Made by a program: the position numbers and the translations under genes | DNA from: Haemaphysalis longicornis | Lineage: Eukaryota; Arthropoda; Arachnida; Ixodida; Ixodidae | Direction: 5' to 3' | Length of the DNA stretch: 64,000 nt | NCBI GenBank assembly: GCA_013339765.2 | Contig: CM023457.1 | Span: 50,741,745 to 50,805,744 of the forward strand | In this document: positions 43,741 to 56,296 of the stretch, piece after piece | Layout: every line of letters starts with the position of its first letter | How positions within the stretch are numbered: the stretch's first letter is position 1 | The notes under the pieces: model-generated | What the model was told of the DNA's origin: nothing | The model's input: the letters and a program-made list of their open reading frames with translations, nothing else | Database searches by the model: none

Positions 43741-43976
43741 GTGAAAAAACTAGCACAATTCTAGTTAAATACCTGTGGCACTACACTACTAACTAACCGG
43801 GACAGACAAAAACACAAATATAAGAACCGCCTGCGGCAATTACCACTTAGGATTTACGAGATCGATTTGGATCCCACATACTGAACATCACGTAAAATCA
43901 TCTGCAAGTAGAATGTCAACCAAACGTACTCCGCTGATTTCACAAGTACCATGAACACACACACCGCGTATTGATC

Positions 43977-44526
43977 TTAAAGGAGTACTGACACGAAATT
44001 GTTGTGTTACGTTTTTTTTCTCACGAGCCCACTAATCATAGAATGGCACATTAGACTGTCGAACGCAACATAAATAGTTACTTACACCTCCGTTTATTCT
44101 GGTCAGTTTCGGTTTCGGTCTCCGGTCTCGGCGCGCGCGCGCAGAATATACTGGCCCTACCGCAAGTAGTCGTGACGTAAGCCCCGAAAGCTGTGACGTG
44201 GGCACAACGCGGAAGAGCGCGCGCCAACAGCGCCGCAGCCGCCTCGATACGTCACGGGAGCCTTGACGTCGGCCGTTTGGGTCGAAGCGCAGATGATGTC
44301 ATGAGCACGGCCGCTGGATGAAAGGTGCGCTCTCATCCAGCGGCCGTGCCATGAGCTCGCTCGATGGCGCGGATGAGCTTTCTCGAGCGCGCAAGGATTA
44401 AAATTGATTTAAATATGTTCCACAGAATGGTTTCAATTTAAACTTCCGAGGGGGAATCTTTATATGCAATGGAAGATTTTTACATAGTTATCTGAGCTTT
44501 GACATTTCGTCTCAGTACTCCTTTAA
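43977..44526. mobile_element. TTAA-flanked MITE, copy 1
   Basis: TIRs AGGAGTACTGACACGAAAT and (reverse) AGGAGTACTGAGACGAAAT abut TTAA on both sides. The interior is shared with 61973-62581 (ATCATAGAATGGCACATTAGA). It holds a 17-bp hairpin at 44305-44349. No ORF. Confidence 0.9.
44305..44349. repeat. Perfect 17-bp-stem hairpin
   Basis: GCACGGCCGCTGGATGA and its exact reverse complement are separated by 11 bases, inside the MITE. Confidence 0.95.
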
Positions 44527-45216
44527 TTCATTACGATCAATTCATTATTTACGTATCATTCTCTATTTCTGCAGTGAAGAAAATAGCTGCACTTATGCAG
44601 AATATACAATTTTACCTACGCATCTCAACAACCAGATGCCAACCGCGCGACGTTAACAATCCGTCTGAGGCCGTGTGAGCCCAGAAAACATAAACAGGCG
44701 ATCTTAACAATGCGTCGCTAAACTCAACGTCGAGACATATCACTCAACATGGTCGTTCGGTTGACACACATCGACAGGAATGACTTTCCGTTTTGCGGTC
44801 TGCCGTAAAACGAGGTAACTTTTCGTCGCGTCTGTAGACAGTTTCGTTCGTCATCGTCACGGGTATTCGACGAGGAGTAAAGGAAGTAAGGGACAGATTC
44901 CGGCCGCAATCGGTGGTGAGTGGTGATGGGGTGTCGTGTAGAAGGCTTGCTTTTTTTTCTTGCTGGTTTTCATGTGGAAGCTGCTGCCGGGACGTGCTCC
45001 GCTCACAGATGCGGAGGAACCGTTTCGAGAGCGTCGTCTCTACTTCGCATCGGATCGGTGTTCTGGGGAAGGGCGAGAGGGGAAAAGGCAGAAAGGAAGA
45101 TAAAACCACAAGCTTCGCCATCAGGGGCAACAGCGCACAGACACCACCACACACAGACATGTTCACATTGACACAAAAGTACAGACACTTGCAGAGCAAA
45201 GGAATCCTTAGCTTGT
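44527..45216. other. No gene recognised
   Basis: Open frames on both strands lack recognisable domains. Confidence 0.35.
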
Positions 45217-45683
45217 ACAGTCATGGACAGCCTAAGCTAGAACAAAATAACAGCAGACGACAGACATTTGTGGCGCGGCCCTGTCGCGAGAACAGAAATC
45301 TGCGACGATACAAAACGTGTTCGAGAATGTCCTTCGCTGCTGCCGTGCAAGTCGGCTCGTGTCGTCTGCTGCCCATTTATGCCCCCATTTATGCCGATGA
45401 TGTCCAATTTACGTTCACTCTTGCAGATTACGTCACATAAAAGGATAGGCTTGACGCGACAAAAGGTTAATTTCCAGAAAAGGTAGATCCGCAGAAAACG
45501 TATCGTGAAAGTTGCTAAGTAGCCTAGCAGACGAAAGCGGCCGACTCGCTTGGCAGCAGCGAAGGGCACTCTCGAACACGTTTTATCTCGTCTCAGCTAT
45601 GCTCGCGGCAGGGTCGCGCCCCAAATATATGTCGCCCTGCTGTTATTTTGTTTCAGCTTTGCCAACCATGACTACATACCCAA
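45217..45683. mobile_element. Foldback element with ~150-bp inverted arms
   Basis: Arms of about 135-150 bp at 45217-45372 and 45522-45683 are inverted copies; shared words include AACAAAATAACAGCAG, AAAACGTGTTCGAGA and CTTCGCTGCTGCC. The terminal words TACAGTCATGG / CCATGACTACA suggest a TA target as in Tc1/mariner-derived MITEs. Confidence 0.8.
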
Positions 45684-46046
45684 GCGTGCTGCAGAAAGTA
45701 TGAAATAAGAGAGTTCAGCGGATACTAAAACATCTTAAAATGCTTTTGCGTTGAAAATAAAGTTCCACTAAACTAGACTGAAATGGGTTTCAATTCAAAG
45801 TAAAATTCTGCTAAACTCGGTTGAAATCGGTTTGCATTCAAAATAACGTTTAATTAAAACACAACGCTTGGAATGGGTTTGCATTTAAAATAAGGTTCAT
45901 CTCTATCAAGTGTATGGTGGTTGTAAAACGTTTTTTTTTAGGTTTTCAACTTTCATAATAGTTCAGAATATTGTACTTGCTAACTTTCTGATTGTATTCG
46001 CCCGCAGATTACCTTAGGGGAACAATACGGACATTTGAGTCAGGTA

Positions 46047-46284
46047 CAGTCATAGACAAAAGAAATGTAAAGGCGCAAATTTGAACGAGAACACGCAAAT
46101 AGCGCAATTTCTTTCTATGCAAGTCAAATTTTCGTATCACTCCATAACAGCATGCTAAGTTTGCAAATGTGACTAACCAAATACAGCACAACCGCGTTAT
46201 TATGAAACCTCTACAAACCGAATTCTTCTATTTTGCGTGCTCTGGTTTATATTTCCGTGTCCGTGTTCCATTTGTCCACGACTT
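46047..46284. mobile_element. Tc1/mariner-like MITE with TA target
   Basis: CAGTCATAGACAAAAGAAATG on the left pairs imperfectly with CATTTGTCCACGACTT on the right, each beside TA. A related right end is found at about 53735-53785 (CATTTGTCCGTGACTACA). Confidence 0.65.
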
Positions 46285-48571
46285 TACGTTACACTTTTGG
46301 TATGATTGAGGGGTCGCTGAACGGTCCTGTAAACATTTGAGCTAAAAGGGAGTTATAGTCGAGGCCACTAACTCCTTAGCTATACCATCAAATGACTACA
46401 GATAATTTTTCTGTCGCACCCTACGCACCAACGTTACGTGGCCTGGATGTTCTGCTCTTACCGCAACAATCAGCCATTTTTAAATGACCCTGAACAAAAA
46501 TGAAACAAAGTCCTTGCATGCATCCGCATTTTTTTTAATGTGAGAGCATTAAGTGGCGCATTAAGTGAGAACGTGGGTATGGGATATGGACTCCTAAACA
46601 ACCATGGCGGCAGGACGTGTTCCATTGCTCACGTCAGAAAGAGACACAAAGCTGTAGCGCACTTATAGCACGTGCTATAAAATACAACTCAAAGAAATTC
46701 GGCAACCTTCACAAATGACATGCGAAAACTGAGAAAACAGGGGAGCTAGCTGCAGGTCTCCACTAGCTTTAACTTGGCTTTTCCTAGGTTTGCCCATCTT
46801 ATCGGTAGAACTGACACTGATTACGCCGAGCTCACGCCGTCTCTCTCAACTAGAAGAACACCTGCACGTCACAGCTTAGGTCATCACTAGGCGCAGCCAA
46901 TCCCCGACGCGCGCCTCTCCGCCCGAACATCTGCGCCACGACGCGCACTCCCCACACTTGCTCGTCGGCTTCTTGCCTCCTCGCCACTTTTCCTCACCCC
47001 TCTTGACCTGGCATTTTCCTTCTCTTCACTCTTCTGCGATGAGTTTTTTGAGCGACGCCAGGCACGGACGGAACTCAGGCTTGAACAGCTCCGAGTTAAA
47101 ATCTCTGCACGGGCACGCACAGAGCCTCGTAGGAAAGTGCCTAAACCATGGTTAAACCGCCAAAGGTGGTTACACCGGTTTGGTTCCGGCACGCGGCAAG
47201 CAGAGCTTCGTGCGGGCCACAGTGCGCTGCGGCGTTCAATTGGACACTCATCAGCTTTCAAATGGACATTAATGCTTCTACAGTGACAATTCATAAGGAA
47301 TACCTAGGTGTCCTTAGATATTTTTAATGCGAAAACACAAATTCCCTTTTACCGGAAAATCTCGCGTCCAGAACTGGCGTGACCGACCGAGATGGTTGAC
47401 GGTGCAAAGAGAACAAAAGTAAAGAAAAAAAGCACTGACGATTACTGTACTCCTTAATGCTAAATTTGCTAAATTTGCTATACTGCCTAATGCTAAAGTG
47501 CGCTGCGCGAACTGCAGTCTTCTCGATCACGGCGCATATCTGAGGCGTCTCGGGAAGTGATCGCGTGATCAGCGAACGCACGGTGGCCCGCGCTACACTG
47601 CCGTTATCTGGCCGCGCGTCGCCGCGGCCGAGCATGTTGTTGCAAATCGTGTTTGAACCTCCCGCGCAAATGTCACGTGGTTGGGATGAGCCGCGAACAG
47701 CGGAGGAGCACGGGCGAAAGTGTGAGGGGGAGGCAGTGAGAGATGACTAGAGGTCGAATTTTGGGCAACAAGAGTGTAGATTTTAGGAGCCTAAAATAGG
47801 CAGACAAAACAACGTTTTAGGACCTCAACATCGCAAATATGGGCTCGGTACACTTTTGCATGAGTGAAAATAATGTCAAGCGAAGACGTGCGTGGCTTGT
47901 ATCTATGAGCGGAAAACCAAAAAATGTTATCATGATGGCGCGAACGAGTCAACGGTTGAACATGTCCGTTCAAATGTCCCATAAAGCTGCTAAACAAGTA
48001 CACTGCTCACATCTTGGCCATGGGCGCTTGCTCTACCGTCGCATAACAAAACGGGTCTGAAAAAGAATACTTGAAGGCTAGAGATATTGAATAATAAAGC
48101 GCTACTTTGTGCCTGCCTGACTCGAATAAATTAAGACACGACAAAAACAGACGCAAATGTTAAACACAAAGGAGACGACGATTTATTACAATTTAACATG
48201 GTCACACACGAAGACCGTCAGGGACAACTCTGGCAATTTTCTCATTGATATTATCTGAATTGTACAAGGAAGGCATCCCAAAACTGCAACACACACTTCC
48301 ACACATTTCGTGATCATTTTTCAAAAGGTGTTTAGCAGCCGAACAAGTTTTTGATGGAAAAGCATATTTTAGAGCCCGTCGGCGGTGTGAATTTTAGGGG
48401 GTAAAGAAATGCAGCTGCGTAGCGATGTTTCGCCGGTGGCTCTTCAATTGTACTAACAAAGGCGTGTTCAATGCAGAACCGCGGCGTTGAAAATTGAGTT
48501 GGATTGGAGTATGGTTCTAGAAACGTCGATGCGACTGCACATGCTAAAGAAATCTGTTTCAGGAGCAGGCG
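46285..48571. other. No gene recognised
   Basis: A GC-rich part at 46880-47220 and 47520-47740 separated by AT-rich sequence. No domain, RNA or element boundary could be supported. Confidence 0.35.
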
Positions 48572-49168
48572 GAGTGCTACACTAGGGTCCGAATGTCGTT
48601 TGAACCAAATGTCATTTGACTCAAATGGGGTGCTTCGAATGCCATTCAGGATCCGCTGTGCTACACTACATTTCGATGGCACTTGAAAGCTTTCACAATT
48701 GCTCGCCGTGCTGTAGTGGCGCTGTTGTCGCCCCGTTCCGTTTTCATACAATAAAACAACCAAATTTAGGAGGAGTCTAAGGCAGTAAAATGATATCAAA
48801 TTAGAAGAGACACCAGTTTTGACTCTAATGTGGCGGCTGTTTGCGTATTTTTTTTTTTTTTTTGCAACTTACCCTCTAGTTTCGGGGGTATGAAAATTAC
48901 ATATGTTGATTTCATTTTTAAGTAAATGAATACTGAACAAGTTCCACAAACATATTTTGTTTGTTTTACGTCCGGAAGTACTATATTTTTATTGCCGATC
49001 GAAGACGCTGCATGCTATAGAGTGCTAGAAACGACATTTGAAATCCCAAATGTCTCTCTCGGTGCTCATTTGGCTCGAATGCCTTATGAGCGGAATGGCA
49101 TTTCAAAACCTAGTGTAGCAGCACAACTTGGCATTTGAGCCAAATGACATTCGTACGCTAGTGTAGCA
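48572..49168. mobile_element. Foldback/TIR element, ~600 bp
   Basis: GCTACACTAGGGTCCGAATGTC near the left and the reverse complement of GCTACACTAGCGTACGAATGTC at the right form the outer arms. A second inverted pair (GTGCTACACTACATTTC / TGCTACACTAGGTTTTG) lies inside. TTTGGCTCAAATG-type words recur in both arms. No ORF. Confidence 0.65.
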
Positions 49169-50962
49169 GGGGTATTACTGAGAGAATTGTGGAAGCAAGA
49201 GCAAACTACACCATCTCCAGGATTTTTGCTCAAAACTGTGCCTCTGGTCACTGACAATGAGCGTACCACTGTATTTGTTCCAGCGGTTGTATTCCGGGAG
49301 TCGGTTGAACCAGAGGACTAGCTTGAACCCCATATCGTCCGGAACAATCATTGCTGCCAATAACGTGGATAACGATCTTAAACTACCCGAAAGCGAAACT
49401 TGAGGCCAAACATAGTGTTCACATAGGTGCCGATATTGAAAATAGACACTGAAAACAGGCATTTATCGGCATTAGTAGGCTTTTAGGCACAAACGCTAAA
49501 ATAGGCATTTATAGGCACTATAGCCGGTATTCAATGGCGTGGAATGCATGTAGGCAACCCAGTGCGCGCCGCCATATCTGTGGCCAAGCGTCTGTTGCTA
49601 GGCGACGTTGTGCGCACGGCCCGCAGATCAGGCACCCCTTTTCTCCTCCATGCAATCGTGAGTGCGCCGTCACTCGTTACGTCGGGCTCTGCGGGATGGC
49701 GGTACTTGTCCATGCTAAGCACGACTGTGAAACGCATGACTGTATTCCACGTTACTAACTCTACCTCACCGAACGCAAAGTACTGCCTCGAGTTCAATGT
49801 GAGTGCGATTAATAACATCTCTATTGCCACCTGGCCGGTTTTTGACCGGGCCGACCGGTTTTTTAGACAGCGGGCCGGTTGCCAAAACCATAATAAAACC
49901 GGCAGTCATTGGCCGGTTTTCTGGCCATGGTACCCATGATTATGATCGTTTTGGCGTTTTATAAGCGTTAATTCAGCGAATACGACAATAAATATGTGCC
50001 GACAAGCTGCGCAAAGACACGCGAGCAAAGAAAATACGTCACGTGTTTCCAGAAAATCACGTTTAGATTTCCTGTTTAGACACTCTTAAGCACTTTCTGC
50101 GCAAATTTTATGTTGATTTTTCGCTAGGAAAGCGCTACAATAACCCTCATTGCATGGCAAAAAACACGTGGCGTCTGTTTTCCAACACAAATGCAACCTT
50201 CTTTATACCCCCCCTCCCCCGAAGGACCGGTTTTTTTTTGGGGGGGGGGGAAAGGTGGCAACCCTAGTTGACGCCACCGTTTAAAATTGTATTGGAACGC
50301 AGCAGATGACGCATGCCGGTGTTTTCTGCGGCGTGCGGGCGCAGTAACCCATGCCGCGCCGTGTCCGTGGCACATCGGCCATGTCTGTGGCCGTTTCCAG
50401 TGTTGCCAAGCGAAGAAATCGACCGCAAAACTTTTCAACGAATACCGCCTATAGAAACACCATAAAAGCCCCTTCTTAACCTCCAATTCATGCTCATATA
50501 TCAAAATGGCGCCATAGGAGTACAAGGAACAGAATAGGCATTTGCCTAAAATCCGGTCTCTCGAGATGACAAGATAGCAGCGCGTGCCGCCCTCCCCCTC
50601 TCGCTTTGGGTGAATTTGGGTCGTGGACTCAAAACCCGAGGCCTGGATTTTAGTCTGGATTATTTGTTGGATTTGGCAAATTTATTCACTTTACCAATGG
50701 AAAGAAAAATGTAGAGGTCATACCTTCTACACTACCGGGACGTTCGCGCTTACGTGTACCTTTTCCTGTGTTTTTTAATGCGAAGCCTTCTTTAGCTACC
50801 TCTGTTGCTGCACGACCACATAATAAAAGGAGTGCAAAAAGCACTGGTTCACATTCGCACCCATGGTATACGCAATTTTGAAGTGGCCGCCACTGGAGTC
50901 GCGCTGACGTCAGTGATTATTGCGTCCTAGCCAGTTTAAAAACCCCGTTGGTGCAAGCACTT
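49169..50962. other. No gene recognised; low-complexity CCGG and G-rich tracts
   Basis: 49830-49930 is a CCGGTTTT-rich tract and 50220-50260 is a T/G homopolymer pair. No supported gene. Confidence 0.35.
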
Positions 50963-50977
50963 GATGTGTCCGATAAG

Positions 50978-51895
50978 TATGTATGTATTTTGTGGTTTAT
51001 TGGCGCAAGGGTTTCTAAGACCAAGGAGCGCCAGAACTATGTTATGTGGTCTTTCAATAGTCATGTTTGCGCTTAAAATATGTATGAAATGAGTATGATA
51101 TATCTTAAAATACTGTATATATGGGTGTAGAGGGCTCGTCCACTAAAGCATGAAGATGTTCATAATGGTGGCTGAAATGGATCATGGGTGCAACGAGATG
51201 CACCTCGAGCCAAAGAGCATGCGACGAGAGTGGGCCTCCCGTGCGGGCAAAGGGAGCATGAGGGCCTCACTCACTGCTCGTAGGCTCTGATTTCACGCAC
51301 TGTACGAGATGAGTTTTAAAAACTTGATGTCTACAAGATAACTTAAAAGATTTTTGTTTGTAAACATAGGTTCATCTCCTAAAAACAGTGAAGGATGTAG
51401 TGGAATGTTGTAGGTATATATTTTAGGGAAATGCCGTTTTCTGGCTTCATTGCAGAATGTGCACTCAATTAACACATGGAGGACGGTAGCCGTTCCCCAC
51501 ACTTGTTACCAAACAGGTGGGAGTGTTTCCATTCAAAAGATATGCGTGTGTAGCGTAAGTGTGTGCCTATTCGCAGTCTGCAAATGGATACTTCAATGAA
51601 TCGGTTTTGTTTTTCTGTTGTGTATCTTCCTAGGTTTGGTTTTACTGAGTGGAGCTTGTTGTCTGTGTGTGTGTGTGTCCCACATGTGCTGCCAGCATTT
51701 ACGGATTCCCCTCCGGATTACTGGTTTCAGATCGAGGTGAGGGACCTGCGCTACAATCAACACCACTACGTAGGGGGGCCGCCAAAGTGGCGTTCTGGTC
51801 AGCAATTTCATTGCCCAGAATACCACTGTGTCCAGGGATCCAGCAAACAAGTATTTTTAGCTTTGACTTATAGGCAGTTATAAGAGCTTTAAAAA
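50978..51895 (-). mobile_element. 5'-truncated I-group LINE with 15-bp target duplication
   Basis: GATGTGTCCGATAAG occurs at 50963-50977 and 51896-51910. Inside, in two frames, are RNase H (ILVCWIPGHSGILGNEIAD) and the C-terminal tail (HVLIECTFC, NIPLHPSLFLGDEP). Both match the tail of the LINE at 19886-25666, as does the 3' UTR (TTTATTGGCGCAAGG, GAGCGCCA). Confidence 0.9.
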
Positions 51896-51910
51896 GATGT
51901 GTCCGATAAG

Positions 51911-52852
51911 ATTGCGCTAGAAGTGACACCGACGAACTCTAGGCGAGACTAAAAAGGATGCGGCAACTTAGGCGCTGTCATGGGCCTGAATAATCATCTA
52001 CAGCCAGCCACGACTGAAGGTTGCTCAGGCACATAACAAGCTCACTCAGGACTTCATTGCCGCTGGTGAGGCAGACGCGGTAGCACCAATTGACATCTAA
52101 GCGGCATTTGCTGAAATCACAAGTCCTCTCATTTTTGTTATTCACTTGAATTTGCACATTTTCCTTTCTCTTTGGTTTCAAGACTAACCCTGGTATTCTG
52201 AAACCCTCCTCCACTCCATCCTCAATTTGAGGAGATCCTTGAAAGCGATTTTCGCATGTAAAAAGCATTGCGGTGTCCTCCATTCAGCCGAGTCGTGGAA
52301 ACAGATGTAGTTGAGGGCAGACTCAGAATACGGCCACAAGAGTCTGGGACAATCACGCTGGTCAGGCTTGTATTTACAGTTCGTTTGGTAGCCGTAATGA
52401 TCAGCCTAACAAGATAAACGCTGCACTGAATGTACTGTTTGATGGTGCTGCATTTTATAGCATTATGCAACGGGGTATTCTTCGATGACAGTAGGCCTCA
52501 CGGTAAGCCTAACATCAGGCCATTGCATGCCCCCACAGCTGAGCATGCAGTTCAACGCCACGATCCTTTTCTTTGTGTTGTGTTCGCAGCCACATGATGT
52601 TTCACAGACTATGGGGACACCAGGCTAGCGCATACCCGCGTTCGCAGCCAATGACGTGCTCTATTTGTTTTTGGAGGAGGGCGAGTTTCTGAAGGAGGGG
52701 GGGGGGGTGGAAGGCAAGACGAGGAGGGAGGAATGTATGACTGAGAGAGCTAGAGAAAGGAGAGGAAGAGCTCAAAGGGGAAAAGGCTATTTTGTGTGGA
52801 TATGGAAAGGGGGAGAACCTGGTATGAGATAGTGGGACTGAATGGCAGGGAG
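51911..52852. other. No gene recognised
   Basis: Ends with the 8-bp target copy GCAGGGAG beside the hAT element. Confidence 0.35.
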
Positions 52853-53206
52853 CAGGGACGCCGGAACCGTGGGGGGGGGGGGGGGGGGGGGGGGGGGCAG
52901 AGCCCCCAAAGTATTATGTCCGGGCTCAGCCCCCCTACTTCCTGCCTCATTGACATTTTGTTGCGCAACTTACGGTCTCCAAGTTTATGTAAATTTGGCT
53001 TCATCCCTGACGTGAGAGTAAGCAATTTCGCGTTTATAACACTCACAAAACATGACAACAGTCACCTATTACCGAACAAACACGCTGACGCTGGTCTGCG
53101 TGGCGGCAACTTGCGGGAGCTGTTTTCTCGTCTCCCTAGGCCTGCAGTCTCAGACTTGGCATGTAACGGCTTTGGCATGTAACGGCTTTTATACCGCGTT
53201 TACTAC

Positions 53207-53490
53207 ATAAAGATCGGTGAGATACTGCAGGCTTTTAGAAGCAAGATGCACCCGCGCTACCTTGATGGACGTGATAATGTTCAGCTTTTGTTGTCCATAC
53301 CTGCGTCCGCCGCTTTTGGGGAGCGCTCTTTTAGTGCTCTGCGCCGAGTAAAAACTTATTTGCGCAACCAAATGACCCCAAAGAGGTTTTCGCGCATCTT
53401 CTGATTTTGCACATGCATAAGGAAAGAACGGCGGCCCTCAGGTTAGAGCACATCAAAGAATTTGTGAGCAGAACAGCGGAGGGAGGAGCA
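53207..53490 (+). pseudogene. hAT transposase C-terminal dimerisation region (frameshifted)
   Basis: The frame reads NVQLLLSIPASAAFGERSFS, then ALRRVKTYLRNQM, and stops at 53402-53404. The next frame continues LILHMHKERTAALR. This is the conserved hAT C-terminal block (S/P-A-S-x-x-x-E-R-x-F-S-x-L-R-R-x-K-T-Y-L-R). The rest of the transposase was not recognised. Confidence 0.85.
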
Positions 53491-54005
53491 ACCACTGGTC
53501 ATGTCTATAGCTGTTCGAAATGTCTTCTGCTTGTGTGCATTTTTGACAATCATGTAATTTCTAGGTCACATGAAGTGGAAATACAAAATTATGAACACGC
53601 AAAATTGAAAAATTCCGTTCGTGGAGGTCCAAAAATGGCACTCTGTTGGTATATTTGGAAAGCCACATTTTCCAACTTTGTTCATCAGGCCACACATCAA
53701 TGTGATTTGCATGGATAGAAATCGCGGTATTTGTGTGTTCTGGTTCATATTATCATGATCGCGTTTCATTTGTCCGTGACTACATATATTATAGCGTGCT
53801 TGTTCGTATTGTTGTATTTCCATTATTTTTATGTCATGTTTTTATAGGCATCATTATACAAACAGAAACAGACCTAACTTTAGAGGACGGCATCAAAGAA
53901 CTTTGGGGATAGCGGAAACCTTTGGTTCCACTTAAGCCCCCTATAGCAACAACACCACTGAATAATACGTCTGCTGCTTGTGTGCAATATTGGCAATTGC
54001 ATGTA

Positions 54006-55854
54006 CAGTGGAACCCCGCTGATACGCCCCCCGTACTTACAACGGCCCGCTTCTTACGACGGATCACCGCGGCCCCGGCAAACTCCACATAGAAACAATG
54101 CACTAAAAACCCCGACGATATGACGCTCGGGTGCGCACGGTCCGCTTCATACGACGTCGGAGCCTAGAGCGGATCAACTGGCGCGTTTCCCATATTTCAC
54201 AGCGCTTCGCCGCCTCGTATTGACCTTCTTTATTCTTAACCCCATTTGACGCTGCTTGATGTGCAAAGTTCCGCAGGCGGAAGCAAGTAGGCGGGTACTC
54301 GTGAGCGGGAGTTAAGCCCGTTCTACATGGAGCGAATTTCGCCTGCGAATCCGCTGGAACGAACATTCGCACTTGCGAAGTTCGCAATGCCTGGAATTGT
54401 CGTGTACATGGGGCCTACGAACGCCGCGATTTTCGCATTTCAGATGCGCCTTGTTTGCAGACTGAATTAAGTTTGCCACCAGCAAAGGTTGTCGTGATTT
54501 TAACAAAGGTGGTTTTATTTTACTTTCTTGGCAAGTTGTTTCTGCCTGGTTTGCGGTAAATATAAGTTTATTTGCGGTTTTATATAAGAATCGCCAATTC
54601 TTTATCAATATCCGCACACACAGCAGAGAAGACAAACGTTTTGGTGTGCCCGCACCGCCCGCACTTTTGTCGCGCTCATACAAGCAACGCCATCTGGTTT
54701 CCAAGCGTGCAAGTGGTGCCGAGCTGTGCTCCTATTGGCCGCAGGTCCGGCCCCTCTACGCCGCACACGCGCAGCGGCGTTTGCTCGACCGCTTCAAATG
54801 TTCGGCACTTTGCCGCAGCAACGAAAAAAGGTGGTTTTGCCGCACGAGCGGCGCCGCATCAGTGAATTCGCAGGCGAAATCGCTCCATGTAGTATGGGCT
54901 TTATTAGCCTGCGACGGCCCCACGCAGCAGCAGTACGCCAACGCGCCAACTGCGAGAAGTCGAAGTTCAGTTGGCAGGTGGAGCATGAATTCGAAGCTCC
55001 CGTTGAGCCTCCGACGAACGCGGAAACATACGACGCAGCCCCACGGCTATGACCAGAGAGCCGCTTTCCCCGCCCGTTCGATCCAAGTTTCTTTCACGAC
55101 GCTCTTTCTGCCTATATTTTTGCTCTCTGCTTATCAAAAGACGCGTTGTCACTCCGCTCTTTTCTTTGATAGAGCGCCTCAATTCACGCGCGTCCGCTGC
55201 AAGGGTGGAGCAAAATACAGGAGGCGATGGGGGAGACACGTACCCGTTTCGCCATTTTGGGTCCCTCGCTGGCCGCCGCAGCAAGAGACCGCGCTACAAT
55301 TTTCGCCGCAACACGGTTTACCGCTAAGGTTGAATATATCTATTTCGCGTTGCTGGGCCTTGTGGGAAACGAAAACAGCTATGCGTTGAGCACTATGACC
55401 CAATAGCACCGTGCCCAATAGCGATGGCACGGAACCGTTCAAAGGATGTCTCCATGTACGGCAATGCTGTTTTTGTTTATGTCCGCCTTGTACTATCGTT
55501 CGTTTCGCTTGGCCTTGGCAGTTTCACACTCGCCTTTTCCTGTCTCAATTTGCTCCACCACGTCGGCCTTATATCGCGTAGCGCGTCGCGCTAGATTGGC
55601 GGGCTAGCTGGACGCCATAAAGGGGAAGGGGGCACAACAAAGGCGCTGCTTTTTCCAAAACTTGAAATTTCAGCTAAAGGTTCGCAAATAACGCGACAAC
55701 GTGCTAAATAAGTAGTTTAAATAAGTGCTTAGCCCCCCTGTCATGTGAGACCGTTTACTAGGCCGGCATTTACCCGCACCCCGGTCGTATGACACCCCGG
55801 TCATACGACGCTTTCTCGCGGTCCCTTGAAAGTCGTATTATCGGGGTTCCACTG
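54006..55854. mobile_element. pogo/Tigger-like element nested in the hAT
   Basis: CAGTGGAACCCCG at 54006 and its exact reverse complement ending at 55854 are each beside TA. These ends are typical of pogo/Tigger elements. No DDE transposase or CENP-B domain was recognised; part of the interior is the MITE at 54315-54900. Confidence 0.85.
54315..54900. mobile_element. Harbinger-like MITE nested in the pogo-like element
   Basis: The left end AGCCCGTTCTACATGGAGCG and the right end (reverse) AGCCCATACTACATGGAGCG pair over about 38 bp. Both sides carry TTA, the 3-bp TWA target used by PIF/Harbinger transposons. Confidence 0.8.
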
Positions 55855-56296
55855 TATGTATTATAGCGTACACTGTGGTATTGCAAATTGTTATCGTTGT
55901 AGTACGCTTCTTTTCTGCGCCAAGGTATAAACGTACCAAACATTAATTGTGTTGCTTAGATATGTCAAAATTGAAGAAACACGTGGTCACTGACAATTCA
56001 CTCTATTTTCTGCTTAATAGTACGCGGCCTACCTTGACTGAGATGGCCACTCCCAACTCATTCTTTTCTTCCCCCTTCCCCCATCCCGTTTATTTTTTAT
56101 TCAATGATTGTATAATATACGCCATTTAAAGATAAGGATAAGCAGTGGGGTAAGAAAAACACTTTTTCCCGTGTTTTTTTTTATTTGGAGCGAAATTCTG
56201 ATTTTAATAGCATAAAAAATTTGATGTACATAAAAAATAAAAAAAATAGCTCAAGCCCCCCACTGATAATATAGTTCCGGCGTCACTGGGAGGGAG

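Larger units (their letters stand above)
52853..56288. mobile_element. hAT element, outer member of a three-level nest
   Basis: It starts CAGGGACGCCGGAACC followed by a 27-G run and ends (reverse) CAGTGACGCCGGAAC...GGGGGG. The 8-bp flanks GCAGGGAG and GGAGGGAG differ at one base, as expected for an hAT target duplication. It contains the hAT C-terminal dimerisation segment at 53207-53490 and a pogo-like element at 54006-55854. Confidence 0.8.

Noticed and set aside
54646..55389. 247-residue open frame on the + strand
   Set aside because: It crosses the right end of the Harbinger-like MITE into pogo-like interior, has no transposase motif, and the region is open in several frames because of its GC content.
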